Positions 1-6,545 of a stretch of 38,064 nt of DNA are shown here, in pieces (position 1 is the first letter of the stretch; each line of letters begins with the position of its first letter). This DNA comes from a virus. The stretch lies in IMG/VR virus record IMGVR_UViG_3300020176_000037, positions 1-38,064 of that record. One strand, written 5' to 3'. Under the pieces are notes generated by a model. The model had not been told where the DNA came from. It ran no database searches and saw nothing but the letters and a program-made list of their open reading frames with translations. A program made the translations under genes and the position numbers.

Positions 1-179
1 GGCTTGCAGCCCCAGCAACAACTGCGGTGATCGGGCCGAGGGCTGCGCTTAAGGCTGCACCTAAACCACGCGCACCAACAGCAGCTGCCTGGGCTCCGCT
101 ACCAAAGGCCTTAAATCCAGTACCTGCTGCCCGTGTTGTTCCGCCAGCATTTTTAACCGCAACCTCAAGCCCCTGCACC
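1..179. repeat. Terminal overlap, copy 1 (matches 37886-38064)
   Basis: The 179 bases match the last 179 bases of the window with seven substitutions, at positions 11, 12, 17, 38, 41, 53 and 107. In the tape measure reading frame six of the seven fall on third codon positions, and the other gives a Gly/Ala change. This is what a circular or circularly permuted genome assembled from two strain variants would give. A biological direct terminal repeat would normally be identical at both ends. Confidence 0.85.
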
Positions 180-253
180 TTTTTGGTCAGGTGCGCAATC
201 TTGGCATTGGCGTCTAAGGTTTCAACCTTAAACCTGAGGACGGATTCAGCCAC
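1..253 (-). CDS. Tape measure protein, N-terminal part (split by contig ends)
   Basis: This is the start of the tail length-determining protein whose remainder lies at the far end of the window. The minus frame runs from a GTG at 253 (25 bases after the end of the T frame, first in-frame start after a stop at 272-274) through AESVLRFKVETLDANAKI into the sequence shared with 37886-38064. Joined through the overlap the protein would be about 806 residues. An ATG is absent here, so GTG is inferred. The position directly after G/GT chaperones is the lambda G-T-H order. Confidence 0.8.
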   Translation of the reverse strand, partial: MAESVLRFKVETLDANAKIAHLTKKVQGLEVAVKNAGGTTRAAGTGFKAFGSGAQAAAVGARGLGAALSAALGPITAVVAGAAS

Positions 254-277
254 AAGCCACCCGGCGATAAGTCAATG

Positions 278-813
278 TTACCGCCGTCTGTGCTTAGCGC
301 GCTCCATCTCTTTTTCTTGCTCTTCGTTCTTCAACGAATAAAACGCAGCGAAATGAACAAGCTCCGCGTCGGTCAGTTCCGTGCGGAGCCTGCTTACTGT
401 CATGCCTAGTTCGCAGGCCAAGAAGAACTCAAAATAAGTCCACTTGTCCTGCTTCAGTCGTTTTTTGCGTCGTCAATGTCGCCGCTGTCGTCTGCCAAGC
501 CAAACAAGAACAGCTCAATGTCATTCAGCACAGACTCGGGCAGCTGACGCTGGAGCTTGTTTGCATCAGCAGCAGCGAAGGCCTTTGTGCCATCCTCAAG
601 CTCTGCAATCTGACAGAGCATCTGCGTGCTGATGTCTAGTGCCTCTTCACTTCCAGCGAGGGCAGCGGCTTTTTTGCGATCGGCGCGGGTGATGGGCTTG
701 AAGTAAAGATCGATGATCTTTTTGCCTTCCGCGTTCTTCAGTTCAAACTTACGACGCTGGTTGAGGTCAAACGCCCCAACCAGCAGATCAACGGTTCGAT
801 TTTGTGCAGGCAT
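278..813 (-). CDS. Tail assembly chaperone GT (product of -1 frameshift)
   Basis: This is the predicted fusion of the G-like protein with a downstream T frame through -1 ribosomal frameshifting on A AAA AAC at 466-460. After the slip the new frame continues with CGA CTG AAG and runs 60 codons to TAA at 280-278, giving about 178 residues in all. The T part is helical and charged, ends in HRRR, and has no good start of its own. In lambda and many siphoviruses G and GT form the spiral that loads the tape measure before tube assembly. The gene order here fits, because the tape measure starts just downstream. Confidence 0.8.
454..813 (-). CDS. Tail assembly chaperone G-like protein
   Basis: A 119-residue protein beginning MPAQNRTVDLLVGAF lies between the tail tube and the tape measure. 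It has the mixed charged character and a tail rich in Asp/Lys (GDIDDAKND) seen in G-type chaperones. The final codons GCA AAA AAC GAC TGA contain the slippery heptamer that produces GT. The role is inferred from position, size and the frameshift site; sequence similarity to lambda G is not obvious by eye. Confidence 0.8.
   Translation of the reverse strand: MPAQNRTVDLLVGAFDLNQRRKFELKNAEGKKIIDLYFKPITRADRKKAAALAGSEEALDISTQMLCQIAELEDGTKAFAAADANKLQRQLPESVLNDIELFLFGLADDSGDIDDAKND
460..466 (-). promoter_or_regulatory. Slippery heptamer A AAA AAC for -1 programmed frameshift
   Basis: On the minus strand the G frame reads GCA AAA AAC, so the X XXY YYZ heptamer is in the correct phase five codons before the G stop. 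The -1 frame beyond it stays open for 61 codons. Tail chaperone pairs are the classic place for this signal in siphoviruses. Confidence 0.85.
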
Positions 814-849
814 TTAGGCGACACTTTTGCCGCTTAAACTATAGCCTCA

Positions 850-1272
850 TCACTCAAGGTTGCCGGTGATGGTACCGCTGGTGATGAAGTTGCAGGTCAC
901 GATGTCAATTTCACCAACAGTGGAAGTGATTTCCATGTCAGTGATGATTCCGGCAAAGCTCACAGAATCGGTGCCTGAAGTCGTGCCAGTTGTGAACAGT
1001 TCAAACGTGGCGTCTGCAGTGTCTGCAGTCGTCAGAACGTCTTCGAGGAAACCAGCTTGGCCGGTGGCGTCAGGGTCATAGACCAGCTCAACAGTGCCGG
1101 AACCGCTGATCATGCTGCCAACAAAGCTGCGGAAGGTGTCGCCATGCTTGGAGACATCCAGAGTTTCTTTGGTGGTTGAAAGGCTCCAGCTGCGGGTGCC
1201 AACGATTGTGGCGTTGCTTGAGCCAGCGGCGTCAAATTGGACTGCGCCTTGTTCTCCGCGAAGGACGGCCAT
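850..1272 (-). CDS. Major tail tube protein
   Basis: A 140-residue, Thr/Ser/Gly-rich, beta-type protein (MAVLRGEQGAVQFDAAGSSN at the start). It lies between the tail terminator and the G/GT chaperones, the usual slot for the tube subunit. Length, composition and the alternating hydrophobic pattern fit the compact tube fold of siphovirus tube proteins. It would stack as hexameric rings around the tape measure. No recognisable Ig-like C-terminal extension is present. Confidence 0.8.
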   Translation of the reverse strand: MAVLRGEQGAVQFDAAGSSNATIVGTRSWSLSTTKETLDVSKHGDTFRSFVGSMISGSGTVELVYDPDATGQAGFLEDVLTTADTADATFELFTTGTTSGTDSVSFAGIITDMEITSTVGEIDIVTCNFITSGTITGNLE

Positions 1273-1274
1273 GG

Positions 1275-1700
1275 TCAGAGTTCCTCGATAAATTCAAAGG
1301 TCACACGGACCTGTGTTTGGAAGTAACCCTCGGGACTTGGCGAAGCCAAAGCCTCTGGGCCAGAAGGAGCGTCGAAGTAGACCCCCGACACGATAACTCG
1401 ATTATACAAATCCCGAATGCGTTTACCAATGACAAGGTTGGCTCCAGGGCCTACGCCTTTGGCGGAAAATATGTTCATCACGACAAGGCCGACAATCCGG
1501 TTTTGAGAGTCAGTTGTCAGGCCTTGGCCTAGATATTCGTTGGCCCCGAAAGTTGTCAGGCACTGCACCCATGAGCTGTTCGGCGTTGGCTCATACGCCA
1601 TGTTGTGGAAGACAACAGGGATGGCCGGACTGTTAGCAAGCTCAGTGGCAAGCCTGCCTTCGATCGTGGCCCTGATGGAGTTGAGATCAGCAGCAGCCAT
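1275..1700 (-). CDS. Tail terminator / tail completion protein
   Basis: A 141-residue protein with the pattern of the DUF4128/gpU-like family: an N-terminal helix (LNSIRATIEGRLATELA) and then strands including VVFHNMAYEP. It ends in QTQVRVTFEFIEEL, a typical last strand of tail completion proteins. It sits three bases before the tube gene and three after the gp10-like gene, the conserved order gp10-terminator-tube. It would cap the tail tube and form the joining surface to the head. Confidence 0.75.
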   Translation of the reverse strand: MAAADLNSIRATIEGRLATELANSPAIPVVFHNMAYEPTPNSSWVQCLTTFGANEYLGQGLTTDSQNRIVGLVVMNIFSAKGVGPGANLVIGKRIRDLYNRVIVSGVYFDAPSGPEALASPSPEGYFQTQVRVTFEFIEEL

Positions 1701-1703
1701 GCG

Positions 1704-2072
1704 TTACCTGTTCGCAATCTTGTTGTACTCGCGCTTTACCCATGACTCAAGCTCTTTGGCGATGAGATCAGGAAAGCCGGGAACCGTGTTTTGCCGCGTC
1801 CTGTATTCGCCCTTCCAAGATGGCGGCAGGTTCGTTCCGTAGATCACCGGCTCAGCGTATTCAACGTTGTTGATTACTTCGCCTTTCGCAGGATCAGACT
1901 GCCAAGCGTTTCGCAGTCGGCCCCCACCTTTAGGCTCGCCTTCGTAGACAACGCGGACAGGCGTTTTTTCTTTTAAGCGCTTCTCGGCCTCAAGCGTCGT
2001 GGCCGCAACCAAGATCCGCAGGCTCTCGCGGTAGTAGTCACCGATTTGGTCTAGCGGGATCTCGCGTGCCAT
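1704..2072 (-). CDS. HK97 gp10-like head-tail protein
   Basis: A 122-residue protein with an N-terminal helical stretch (LRILVAATTLEAEKRLKEKT) followed by TPVRVVYEGEPKGGGRLRNA and NNVEYAEPVIYGT. This is the characteristic layout of HK97 gp10-family proteins (helix, glycine-rich turn, YA.....E/YGT motif). It belongs to the neck assembly set between the stopper and the tail terminator. The C-terminus is basic and helical. Confidence 0.8.
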   Translation of the reverse strand: MAREIPLDQIGDYYRESLRILVAATTLEAEKRLKEKTPVRVVYEGEPKGGGRLRNAWQSDPAKGEVINNVEYAEPVIYGTNLPPSWKGEYRTRQNTVPGFPDLIAKELESWVKREYNKIANR

Positions 2073-2074
2073 CG

Positions 2075-2431
2075 TTATGCCCTCAGGATCAGCTCATGAA
2101 TGATCGCAGTACCGTCCTGTTCCGTCGTCTCCACACGGATGATCTGATGAACAACGCTGCTAATAACGACGCGATCCTTCGTCTCAGGCGCGGTGGCAAG
2201 GTCATCAGCGGCAACCGTTAGACGCTTGTCCCCAGCCTGCACTAGCTCGTTCACCTCGCGCAGGTTCACATCCTCAAGGATGCCGGGCACCGTGGTGTCA
2301 TCCTCTGTTTCAGCGATAGTGCCGTCTGAAGTGTCATAAGCACCGGCAGTGACAATCCGCACGGTCACATCACCGCCGAACTGCTTCAGCACATTGCTTG
2401 CAACCCTCGCTAGCGAATCAGCAAGTGCCAT
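2075..2431 (-). CDS. Head closure / stopper-like protein
   Basis: A 118-residue protein starting at the ATG at 2431 (MALADSLARVASNVL); the frame is open to 2452, but ATG 2431 overlaps the upstream stop in a TGATG junction. The central part has LVQAGDKRLTVAADDL and DRVVISSVVHQIIRVET, beta-rich as in SPP1 gp16/HK97 gp7-like stoppers. Position between the connector genes and gp10 supports this. Identification is by context and fold character, not by a diagnostic motif. Confidence 0.6.
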   Translation of the reverse strand: MALADSLARVASNVLKQFGGDVTVRIVTAGAYDTSDGTIAETEDDTTVPGILEDVNLREVNELVQAGDKRLTVAADDLATAPETKDRVVISSVVHQIIRVETTEQDGTAIIHELILRA

Positions 2432-2661
2432 CAGAGGCGATAGGCAAGGCAAGCACCGCTGGTCAGCGTGATGCTTGTAATGATTCCGCAGATGTAGGTG
2501 TCAGCCACAAAGGTCTCACCGGCAAGGGTGTTACCGGTTGCGTTCTGCACAGTGATCGCATCAATCACCGTGTCTTCCTTGAAATAAATTTTGCTGAACC
2601 TGCCGGTGTGAGCAGCAGTGTCAGAAACAAACTCGAAGCCGCCTGAGAGATCTGCGTACAT
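2431..2661 (-). CDS. Small structural protein of unknown role (head-tail region)
   Basis: A 76-residue beta-rich protein (MYADLSGGFEFVSDTAAHTG to SGACLAYRL). It is tightly packed between two connector-type genes, with a TGATG overlap at 2431. It contains a GRFSKIYFKEDTVIDAITVQ segment that looks like a short beta-sandwich decoration or adaptor element. I do not recognise a family. A minor head or neck component is the reasonable guess from position. Confidence 0.6.
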   Translation of the reverse strand: MYADLSGGFEFVSDTAAHTGRFSKIYFKEDTVIDAITVQNATGNTLAGETFVADTYICGIITSITLTSGACLAYRL

Positions 2662-2663
2662 GG

Positions 2664-3224
2664 TCAGCTCCGTTTGATAGCGATGTTGCCTGGTCCACTA
2701 ATTCTAAGACCCGTCAAGTACCTTTCAAACATCGGCGGGACGTGATCAGCGCCAACAGCGCCGGACTTATCAGGCGTGACATCAAGGCTGCCGATCTTCA
2801 CGTTCTTGAAGTCGTTCAGGCCGCTCAAGCTGATCCCGTCCGTGTTGTTCTTCAGGTAGACAGCAAGCTCAATCTGAGCCCGCTTGATCTGATCCGGGAT
2901 CTCTTCGTCGGTGAAGTAATCCTCAGAGATACGAAACGGAAACCCGGTTGCGTAAGTGTTGACGTAGGTGTCTGGCTTGCGAACGCCCGTTCGAGGCCAT
3001 TGCAGTGCCTGGGTATCTGTTGCCCTTGCCCCTAGAAATCGCTCGCGGTCTAGGCGCTGTGCTGCCGCAGCAAGAGCCCGATTGCGATTGTCATCAGTGC
3101 CGGTGTCCCACTTGCTGACATCCGTGCTGTTGATCATCGCCTCGACGAAGGCATCAGCTTCCGCCAGGGTTATGTAGCTGTTGGCGTCTGCTCCGCCCGC
3201 TGTTGCGTCGATTGTTACGGCCAT
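2664..3224 (-). CDS. Head-tail connector (DnaT-like/gp6-type adaptor)
   Basis: A 186-residue protein with the N-terminal pattern ANSYITLAEADAFVEA and the RNRALAAAAQRLDRERFLG helix. It continues with ALQWPRTGV and EEIPDQIKRAQIELAVYL. This combination is typical of phage adaptor proteins annotated as DnaT-like or gp6-type, which attach under the portal. Context agrees: it is the first large gene after the capsid genes and before the stopper. Confidence 0.8.
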   Translation of the reverse strand: MAVTIDATAGGADANSYITLAEADAFVEAMINSTDVSKWDTGTDDNRNRALAAAAQRLDRERFLGARATDTQALQWPRTGVRKPDTYVNTYATGFPFRISEDYFTDEEIPDQIKRAQIELAVYLKNNTDGISLSGLNDFKNVKIGSLDVTPDKSGAVGADHVPPMFERYLTGLRISGPGNIAIKRS

Positions 3225-3330
3225 CGGGCGTCACAGTAGAAGTCTTTTTGGTCGGCTTTTTAGGAGCGGAGGCCGCCGCTTGTGCAGCAGCCTCACGTTC
3301 CTTCATCCGCCTAAAGGCGAAAAGACCCAT
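3154..3330 (-). CDS. Small basic protein overlapping the adaptor gene
   Basis: A 58-residue ORF from ATG 3330 (TGATG overlap with the decoration gene stop) to TGA 3154. It begins MGLFAFRRMKEREAAAQ, continues with KKPTKKT and ends in an Arg/Asn-rich tail (GRNNRRNSGRSRRQQ). Its last 71 bases overlap the next gene in another frame. The coupled start and the charged Ala/Lys composition favour a real gene. Function unknown; similar short Ala/Lys-rich proteins occur next to capsid genes of cyanophages, from memory. Confidence 0.55.
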   Translation of the reverse strand: MGLFAFRRMKEREAAAQAAASAPKKPTKKTSTVTPDGRNNRRNSGRSRRQQLHNPGGS

Positions 3331-3692
3331 CAGGAGCTAGCGCCCTTCAGAGCCACGAAGCTCAGCACAATGGCTTCGCTGGCAGTAGAGCCAACGTTGG
3401 CCACGGTGATCGCGAACGAGCCGTCAGCAATGCTGTTGGCTTGGACGAGATAAGAGCCGGCAGTACCGGCAGAGCTGTGGTTGACCACCACCACGTCAGT
3501 GGCAGCAATCTTGTCGTTGTTGACCGTGAAAGTCACCTCAGCAGCGCCAGCAAGCTCAGCGCCGTTCATGGTGATCTGGCCGGACTCTGTGTTGAGAGTC
3601 ACGGCAGTGGACTTGTTGGTGGCCTGGGTCACAGTGCCACCGCCGGTCGGGCCAATCAGAGAGCCCGCTGTTGCCTCAAAAATGGATGCCAT
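3330..3692 (-). CDS. Capsid decoration-type protein
   Basis: A 120-residue Thr/Ala/Val-rich protein immediately after the major capsid gene. It has a beta-sandwich-like pattern (EVTFTVNNDKIAATDVVVVN, GSFAITVANVG). A strong Shine-Dalgarno sequence (GAGGAGG, 3708-3702) lies nine bases before ATG 3692, which suits a product needed in large amounts. The role as head decoration is inferred from position, composition and RBS strength. Confidence 0.65.
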   Translation of the reverse strand: MASIFEATAGSLIGPTGGGTVTQATNKSTAVTLNTESGQITMNGAELAGAAEVTFTVNNDKIAATDVVVVNHSSAGTAGSYLVQANSIADGSFAITVANVGSTASEAIVLSFVALKGASS

Positions 3693-3706
3693 GGTTAGTT
3701 ACCTCC

Positions 3707-4729
3707 TCAGTCGAGTGCGCTGGTGGTGGTAATCCGCACGATGCCAATGTTGTTGGTTTCGTACACCTTGGTCCAGTTGCCCACGGTTTCCAGTTGTGCC
3801 CGCGTGGGGTTGGAAACGGAAGTGGAGAACGAAGAACCGATCGGGTGGTACACATAGTGCAGATCGATCGACATGGCATCGCTCTTAGCGAGGATGTCAC
3901 GGTCGGTCTCGGTTTGGAGGCCGAGTTGCTGGCCAGATCCGATGGCGCCCTGCGTGAACATGTAGGAAACATATTCGGTGGTGGCACCAGAGCCAGCAGT
4001 CTGCACATCAGCAGACACGATCACGCGCATTCCCATGAAGGTGGGAATGGCAACGTCACCGAAAGCGTTAGCCAACGAACCTTGGGTTGCGCTGGAGTCA
4101 GGCTGACCGTTGTTGTCATACACAAAATCAAGTGCACGGCGCTCCTTCAGGTCGTAATAGACCTTGGGGTGAACGCAGATTGCAGCCAGCTTGTCGCCTT
4201 GATCGCCCAGCAGGGATTGACCTTCGACGATCTGGCGGGCAGTCAGTTGGGTGGGGGTGTCGCCAGACGCGCCATCAACAGCCAAGGCTGCGAAAGAAGC
4301 GGAGCTGGTGTCACCAACAGCGCCAAAGATGCCAGCCAGGCAGGACAGCAGATCCTTCTGACGCTGGTTGGCGATGTAATCAGCAATCTTGTTGCCGATA
4401 GCAGCCATCGGGTCAGAACCGGCAGCCAAAGCAGCCAAGTCGCGTGACTCGAAAGCACGACCACGGTGCAGAACGACGCCGACTTGCTTGTCAGCTTCGA
4501 TCTTGCCGGGAGTCAGAGAAGAGCTATCCGTCAGACGCTCAAAGTCGCCTGACAGGTTTGCTTTATAGAAGGGGACCTGCACGTAGTCTCCCCCGTCTTC
4601 TGAGGCATTCAGTTCCGCCATCGGCTGAACCACACCGCTAGCCAAAAAGGCATCACGCTGAGTTGTCTGCTCAAGGATGTACGGCGTAAATACCTCAGGA
4701 ATGATGATGTCAGAGCGAAGAGTCGCCAT
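3707..4729 (-). CDS. Major capsid protein
   Basis: A 340-residue HK97-fold type coat protein. Visible pieces are MATLRSDIIIPEVFTPYILE at the N-terminus, GRAFESRDLAALAAGSDPM in the E-loop/spine region, and the ICVHPKVYYDLKERRALDF segment common in this coat family. It ends GIVRITTTSALD. It follows the scaffold gene, and AAGGAGG at 4743-4737 lies seven bases before ATG 4729. This near-perfect Shine-Dalgarno sequence fits the most abundant virion protein. No protease is encoded nearby; maturation with a separate scaffold is likely. Confidence 0.9.
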   Translation of the reverse strand: MATLRSDIIIPEVFTPYILEQTTQRDAFLASGVVQPMAELNASEDGGDYVQVPFYKANLSGDFERLTDSSSLTPGKIEADKQVGVVLHRGRAFESRDLAALAAGSDPMAAIGNKIADYIANQRQKDLLSCLAGIFGAVGDTSSASFAALAVDGASGDTPTQLTARQIVEGQSLLGDQGDKLAAICVHPKVYYDLKERRALDFVYDNNGQPDSSATQGSLANAFGDVAIPTFMGMRVIVSADVQTAGSGATTEYVSYMFTQGAIGSGQQLGLQTETDRDILAKSDAMSIDLHYVYHPIGSSFSTSVSNPTRAQLETVGNWTKVYETNNIGIVRITTTSALD

Positions 4730-4808
4730 GACAAAACCTCCTTGAAATGATGTTTACGGTGTGGGCGTAACCCGATTGGCTCTGCGTAGCTTTGCCTTGC
4801 CCAACATA

Positions 4809-5489
4809 TTAACGGTTAGCAGCAGCTTTCAACCTCTCGTACATATCCCGATCCGTGCGATAAAGCCGCGACTGTTCTGTGAGGTTGTAGGACTCTTTGG
4901 CGAAAGGATTCTTTGTGCCCGGTGGGATGTCACCACCTGTGCTGCGTCCTGAAGGCGCACCGCTGCCAACTGGCTTGGGTGCTTTCTGCATATAGCTGGG
5001 CAAAGTTTTGGCCCACTCGCCAATCGGCTTGCGCTCATAGCCATTGACGACAACAACCGTGCCATCAGATTCGCGCTCAATTTGGTCCGGCTTCAGCAAG
5101 TCCGCTTTGAATACGATGCTCGGATCATGCACAACATCGGCCAATGCTGTGTTCGCAGGTGCAATCAGCTCTAGCTCGCGGACTCGTGCTTCAAGCTCAG
5201 CAATCCGCTTGTCCTTGGCTTCAGCCGCCTCCCGAAACTGCTGCTCAAGAGCCTGACGCGCCTCGGTGTACTTGCCTTCTGATTCGAGTTTGTTCTGCTC
5301 AACGTTCCGTTTGAAGTCAAGCAGTTCCTGAACATCAACGCCGTCAGGGATTGTTTTTGCTTCTTTGAGCTTGCCGATCAGCTCGTAATTCTTTTTCTCT
5401 AACGCTTGGATGCTGTTCTTGAGTGCATCAAGCTCGGCATTGTTTGGAGCTGCGGGAGACGTAATCTCCAGATTTTGCTCTTCAGACAT
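4809..5489 (-). CDS. Scaffolding protein
   Basis: A 226-residue acidic, largely helical protein. Residues about 15-110 form a heptad-like coiled coil (ALKNSIQALEKKNYELIGKL, AEAKDKRIAELEARVRELEL). A low-complexity Pro/Gly linker (APKPVGSGAPSGRSTGGD) and a short charged helical C-terminus follow. This is the usual architecture of procapsid scaffolds with a C-terminal coat-binding helix. It directly precedes the major capsid gene in transcription order. Confidence 0.85.
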   Translation of the reverse strand: MSEEQNLEITSPAAPNNAELDALKNSIQALEKKNYELIGKLKEAKTIPDGVDVQELLDFKRNVEQNKLESEGKYTEARQALEQQFREAAEAKDKRIAELEARVRELELIAPANTALADVVHDPSIVFKADLLKPDQIERESDGTVVVVNGYERKPIGEWAKTLPSYMQKAPKPVGSGAPSGRSTGGDIPPGTKNPFAKESYNLTEQSRLYRTDRDMYERLKAAANR

Positions 5490-5510
5490 GAATAACCCGT
5501 AAGGTTGTTT

Positions 5511-5792
5511 TCAGCTCCACTTTACTTTGTCCGCCCAAAATGCGGCAGATGTCTTGCCCTTCGCGATGTTTTTCGCGTGGCGCTTCTTAAATGCAGCCCG
5601 CTTAGCTTTGTCCGCAGCACTCTCACCTTTGCGCGGACGTTTCGTGTCAGCACCCTGCGCGCCGAACCTAATGAGCCTCGGTTTGCCGTCTTCCTTAATG
5701 ACGACAGCGTGAGACTTGCCGCTCGGATGGTTCGGCGTACGAATGGGCTTGTCAAATCCCGCAAACGTATGGCCACCGCGTTTGATGCTCAT
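5511..5792 (-). CDS. Small basic virion-type protein
   Basis: A 93-residue protein rich in Lys/Arg: SGKSHAVVIKEDGKPRLIRF, then GADTKRPRKGESAADKAKRA and FKKRHAKNIAKGKTSAAFWA. The pattern GKxxxVVxxxxGKxxxIRFG...KAxxxFxxRHxKNIAKGKxSAAYWAxKVKW is familiar from short phage virion proteins in cyanophages and others. It may bind DNA or sit at the head vertex. It overlaps the preceding 51-residue gene in ATGA fashion and precedes the scaffold gene. Confidence 0.75.
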   Translation of the reverse strand: MSIKRGGHTFAGFDKPIRTPNHPSGKSHAVVIKEDGKPRLIRFGAQGADTKRPRKGESAADKAKRAAFKKRHAKNIAKGKTSAAFWADKVKWS

Positions 5793-5944
5793 TTACCTTT
5801 CCTGCTCATAGCCAAACGGTGCGCCTTAGTGAAGCTCATGCCCTCACGCATCTTGCGCTTCATAAAGTCCATGTGCGCCTTGGTGTGCCCGTGCGCCTCT
5901 TGGTGCCGCTTCAAAGCGTTCTTTTGGCGGGTTGTCAGCTTCAT
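5789..5944 (-). CDS. Very small Lys/His/Met-rich protein
   Basis: A 51-residue ORF from ATG 5944 to TGA 5789 (MKLTTRQKNALKRHQEAHGH to LAMSRKGK). Its stop overlaps the next start in TAAATGAGC, and its own start overlaps the end of the preceding gene, so it is coupled on both sides. It is strongly basic and helical, with repeats of K/R and H. Probably a virion or head-associated nucleic acid binding protein, by analogy with its neighbours; no family is assigned. Confidence 0.7.
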   Translation of the reverse strand: MKLTTRQKNALKRHQEAHGHTKAHMDFMKRKMREGMSFTKAHRLAMSRKGK

Positions 5945-6192
5945 CGCTTTTTGTTGTAGCGGGCATAGATCGCAGCATCAGCCGTGCGCGCCTTGTCGCC
6001 CCGCATATAACTGTTAACCCGACCCATGGCCCAAGCTGCCATCGGCACGTTCCGCGATCCGCTGGACAGGTAAGCGCCCTGACCTTTGCGGTAGACCTCC
6101 GCCAGCTCGCCGTAAAAGAACTTGGACTTCTCAGCCTTTTCTTTTAGAGACTTTTTTGTTGCGGCGCTTAGTGGTTTTCTTTTTGGTGCCAC
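5941..6192 (-). CDS. Small basic protein with AYLSSGSRNVPMAAWAMGR motif
   Basis: An 83-residue protein read from GTG 6192 (APKRKPLSAATKKSLKEKAE). The frame is open to 6303, but the upstream part overlaps the neighbouring gene and is unlike it. The core (YGELAEVYRKGQGAYLSSGS followed by RNVPMAAWAMGRVNSYMRG) is a conserved block I recognise from small cyanophage proteins of unknown function. The C-terminus is basic (YARYNKKR). It is part of the run of tiny basic genes before the scaffold. Confidence 0.7.
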   Translation of the reverse strand: MAPKRKPLSAATKKSLKEKAEKSKFFYGELAEVYRKGQGAYLSSGSRNVPMAAWAMGRVNSYMRGDKARTADAAIYARYNKKR

Positions 6193-6370
6193 CTTGCTCG
6201 GTCCTCGATGCGGAAACAGCTTTGATGTCGATGAACTCACCAGCCTTGTAGGCCTCGGCGGTTCGTTTGATCTCGCGGGCCTTGGCAGAGCGGTTCCGCG
6301 CACCTGAAAGGTACTTCTTAGGCAGGCCGGTGGCCTTGTCCTTCGGAACTCGCCGCAGCTTCCGTGCCAT
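6131..6370 (-). CDS. Small Lys/Arg-rich virion-type protein
   Basis: A 79-residue protein: MARKLRRVPKDKATGLPKKY, then LSGARNRSAKAREIKRTAEA, with a C-terminal KKKTTKRRNKKVSKRKG tail. The pattern VPKxYLxGAKNxxxREREIKxTAxxYK is seen in short structural proteins of several phage groups. The start ATG overlaps the preceding stop (TAATG at 6372-6368). Its end overlaps the following gene in another frame by 62 bases. Probably DNA- or capsid-associated. Confidence 0.75.
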   Translation of the reverse strand: MARKLRRVPKDKATGLPKKYLSGARNRSAKAREIKRTAEAYKAGEFIDIKAVSASRTEQGGTKKKTTKRRNKKVSKRKG

Positions 6371-6435
6371 TACTTCTTCTTGCCGCCCTTCTTCTTCTTT
6401 TTCTTGGGCTTACCCATCCCGTAATGTCCAGGCAT
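6370..6435 (-). CDS. 21-residue poly-lysine peptide gene
   Basis: A tiny ORF from ATG 6435 to TAA 6370, MPGHYGMGKPKKKKKKGGKK followed by a final K. It is coupled on both sides (TGATG in, TAATG out). The MPGHYG(M)...poly-K layout recurs in marine cyanophage genomes, from memory. It could act as a small DNA-condensing or packaging-related peptide; this is speculation. It is too short to be called automatically, but the tight coupling argues for translation. Confidence 0.6.
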   Translation of the reverse strand: MPGHYGMGKPKKKKKKGGKKK

Positions 6436-6545
6436 CAGTCAGCCTCCGAAGGTGCTTCCTTTTTAGCGGACTTTTTCTTGGCCGTCGCTTTGGGCTTGGC
6501 CTCGGCGCCTTGCGCCTTGAATTGGTACTTAGCAGGAAGAGTCAT
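6435..6545 (-). CDS. 36-residue Ala/Lys-rich protein
   Basis: ORF from ATG 6545 to TGA 6435 (MTLPAKYQFKAQGAEAKPKA, then TAKKKSAKKEAPSEAD). It starts four bases inside the end of the head morphogenesis gene and ends in a TGATG overlap with the next tiny gene. The Lys/Ala/Pro composition resembles histone-tail-like disordered sequence. Function unknown. Confidence 0.6.
   Translation of the reverse strand: MTLPAKYQFKAQGAEAKPKATAKKKSAKKEAPSEAD

Noticed and set aside
3671-4447. Plus-strand ORF of about 258 residues opposite the capsid gene
   Set aside because: Antisense to a clear major capsid gene; no plausible promoter or domain.
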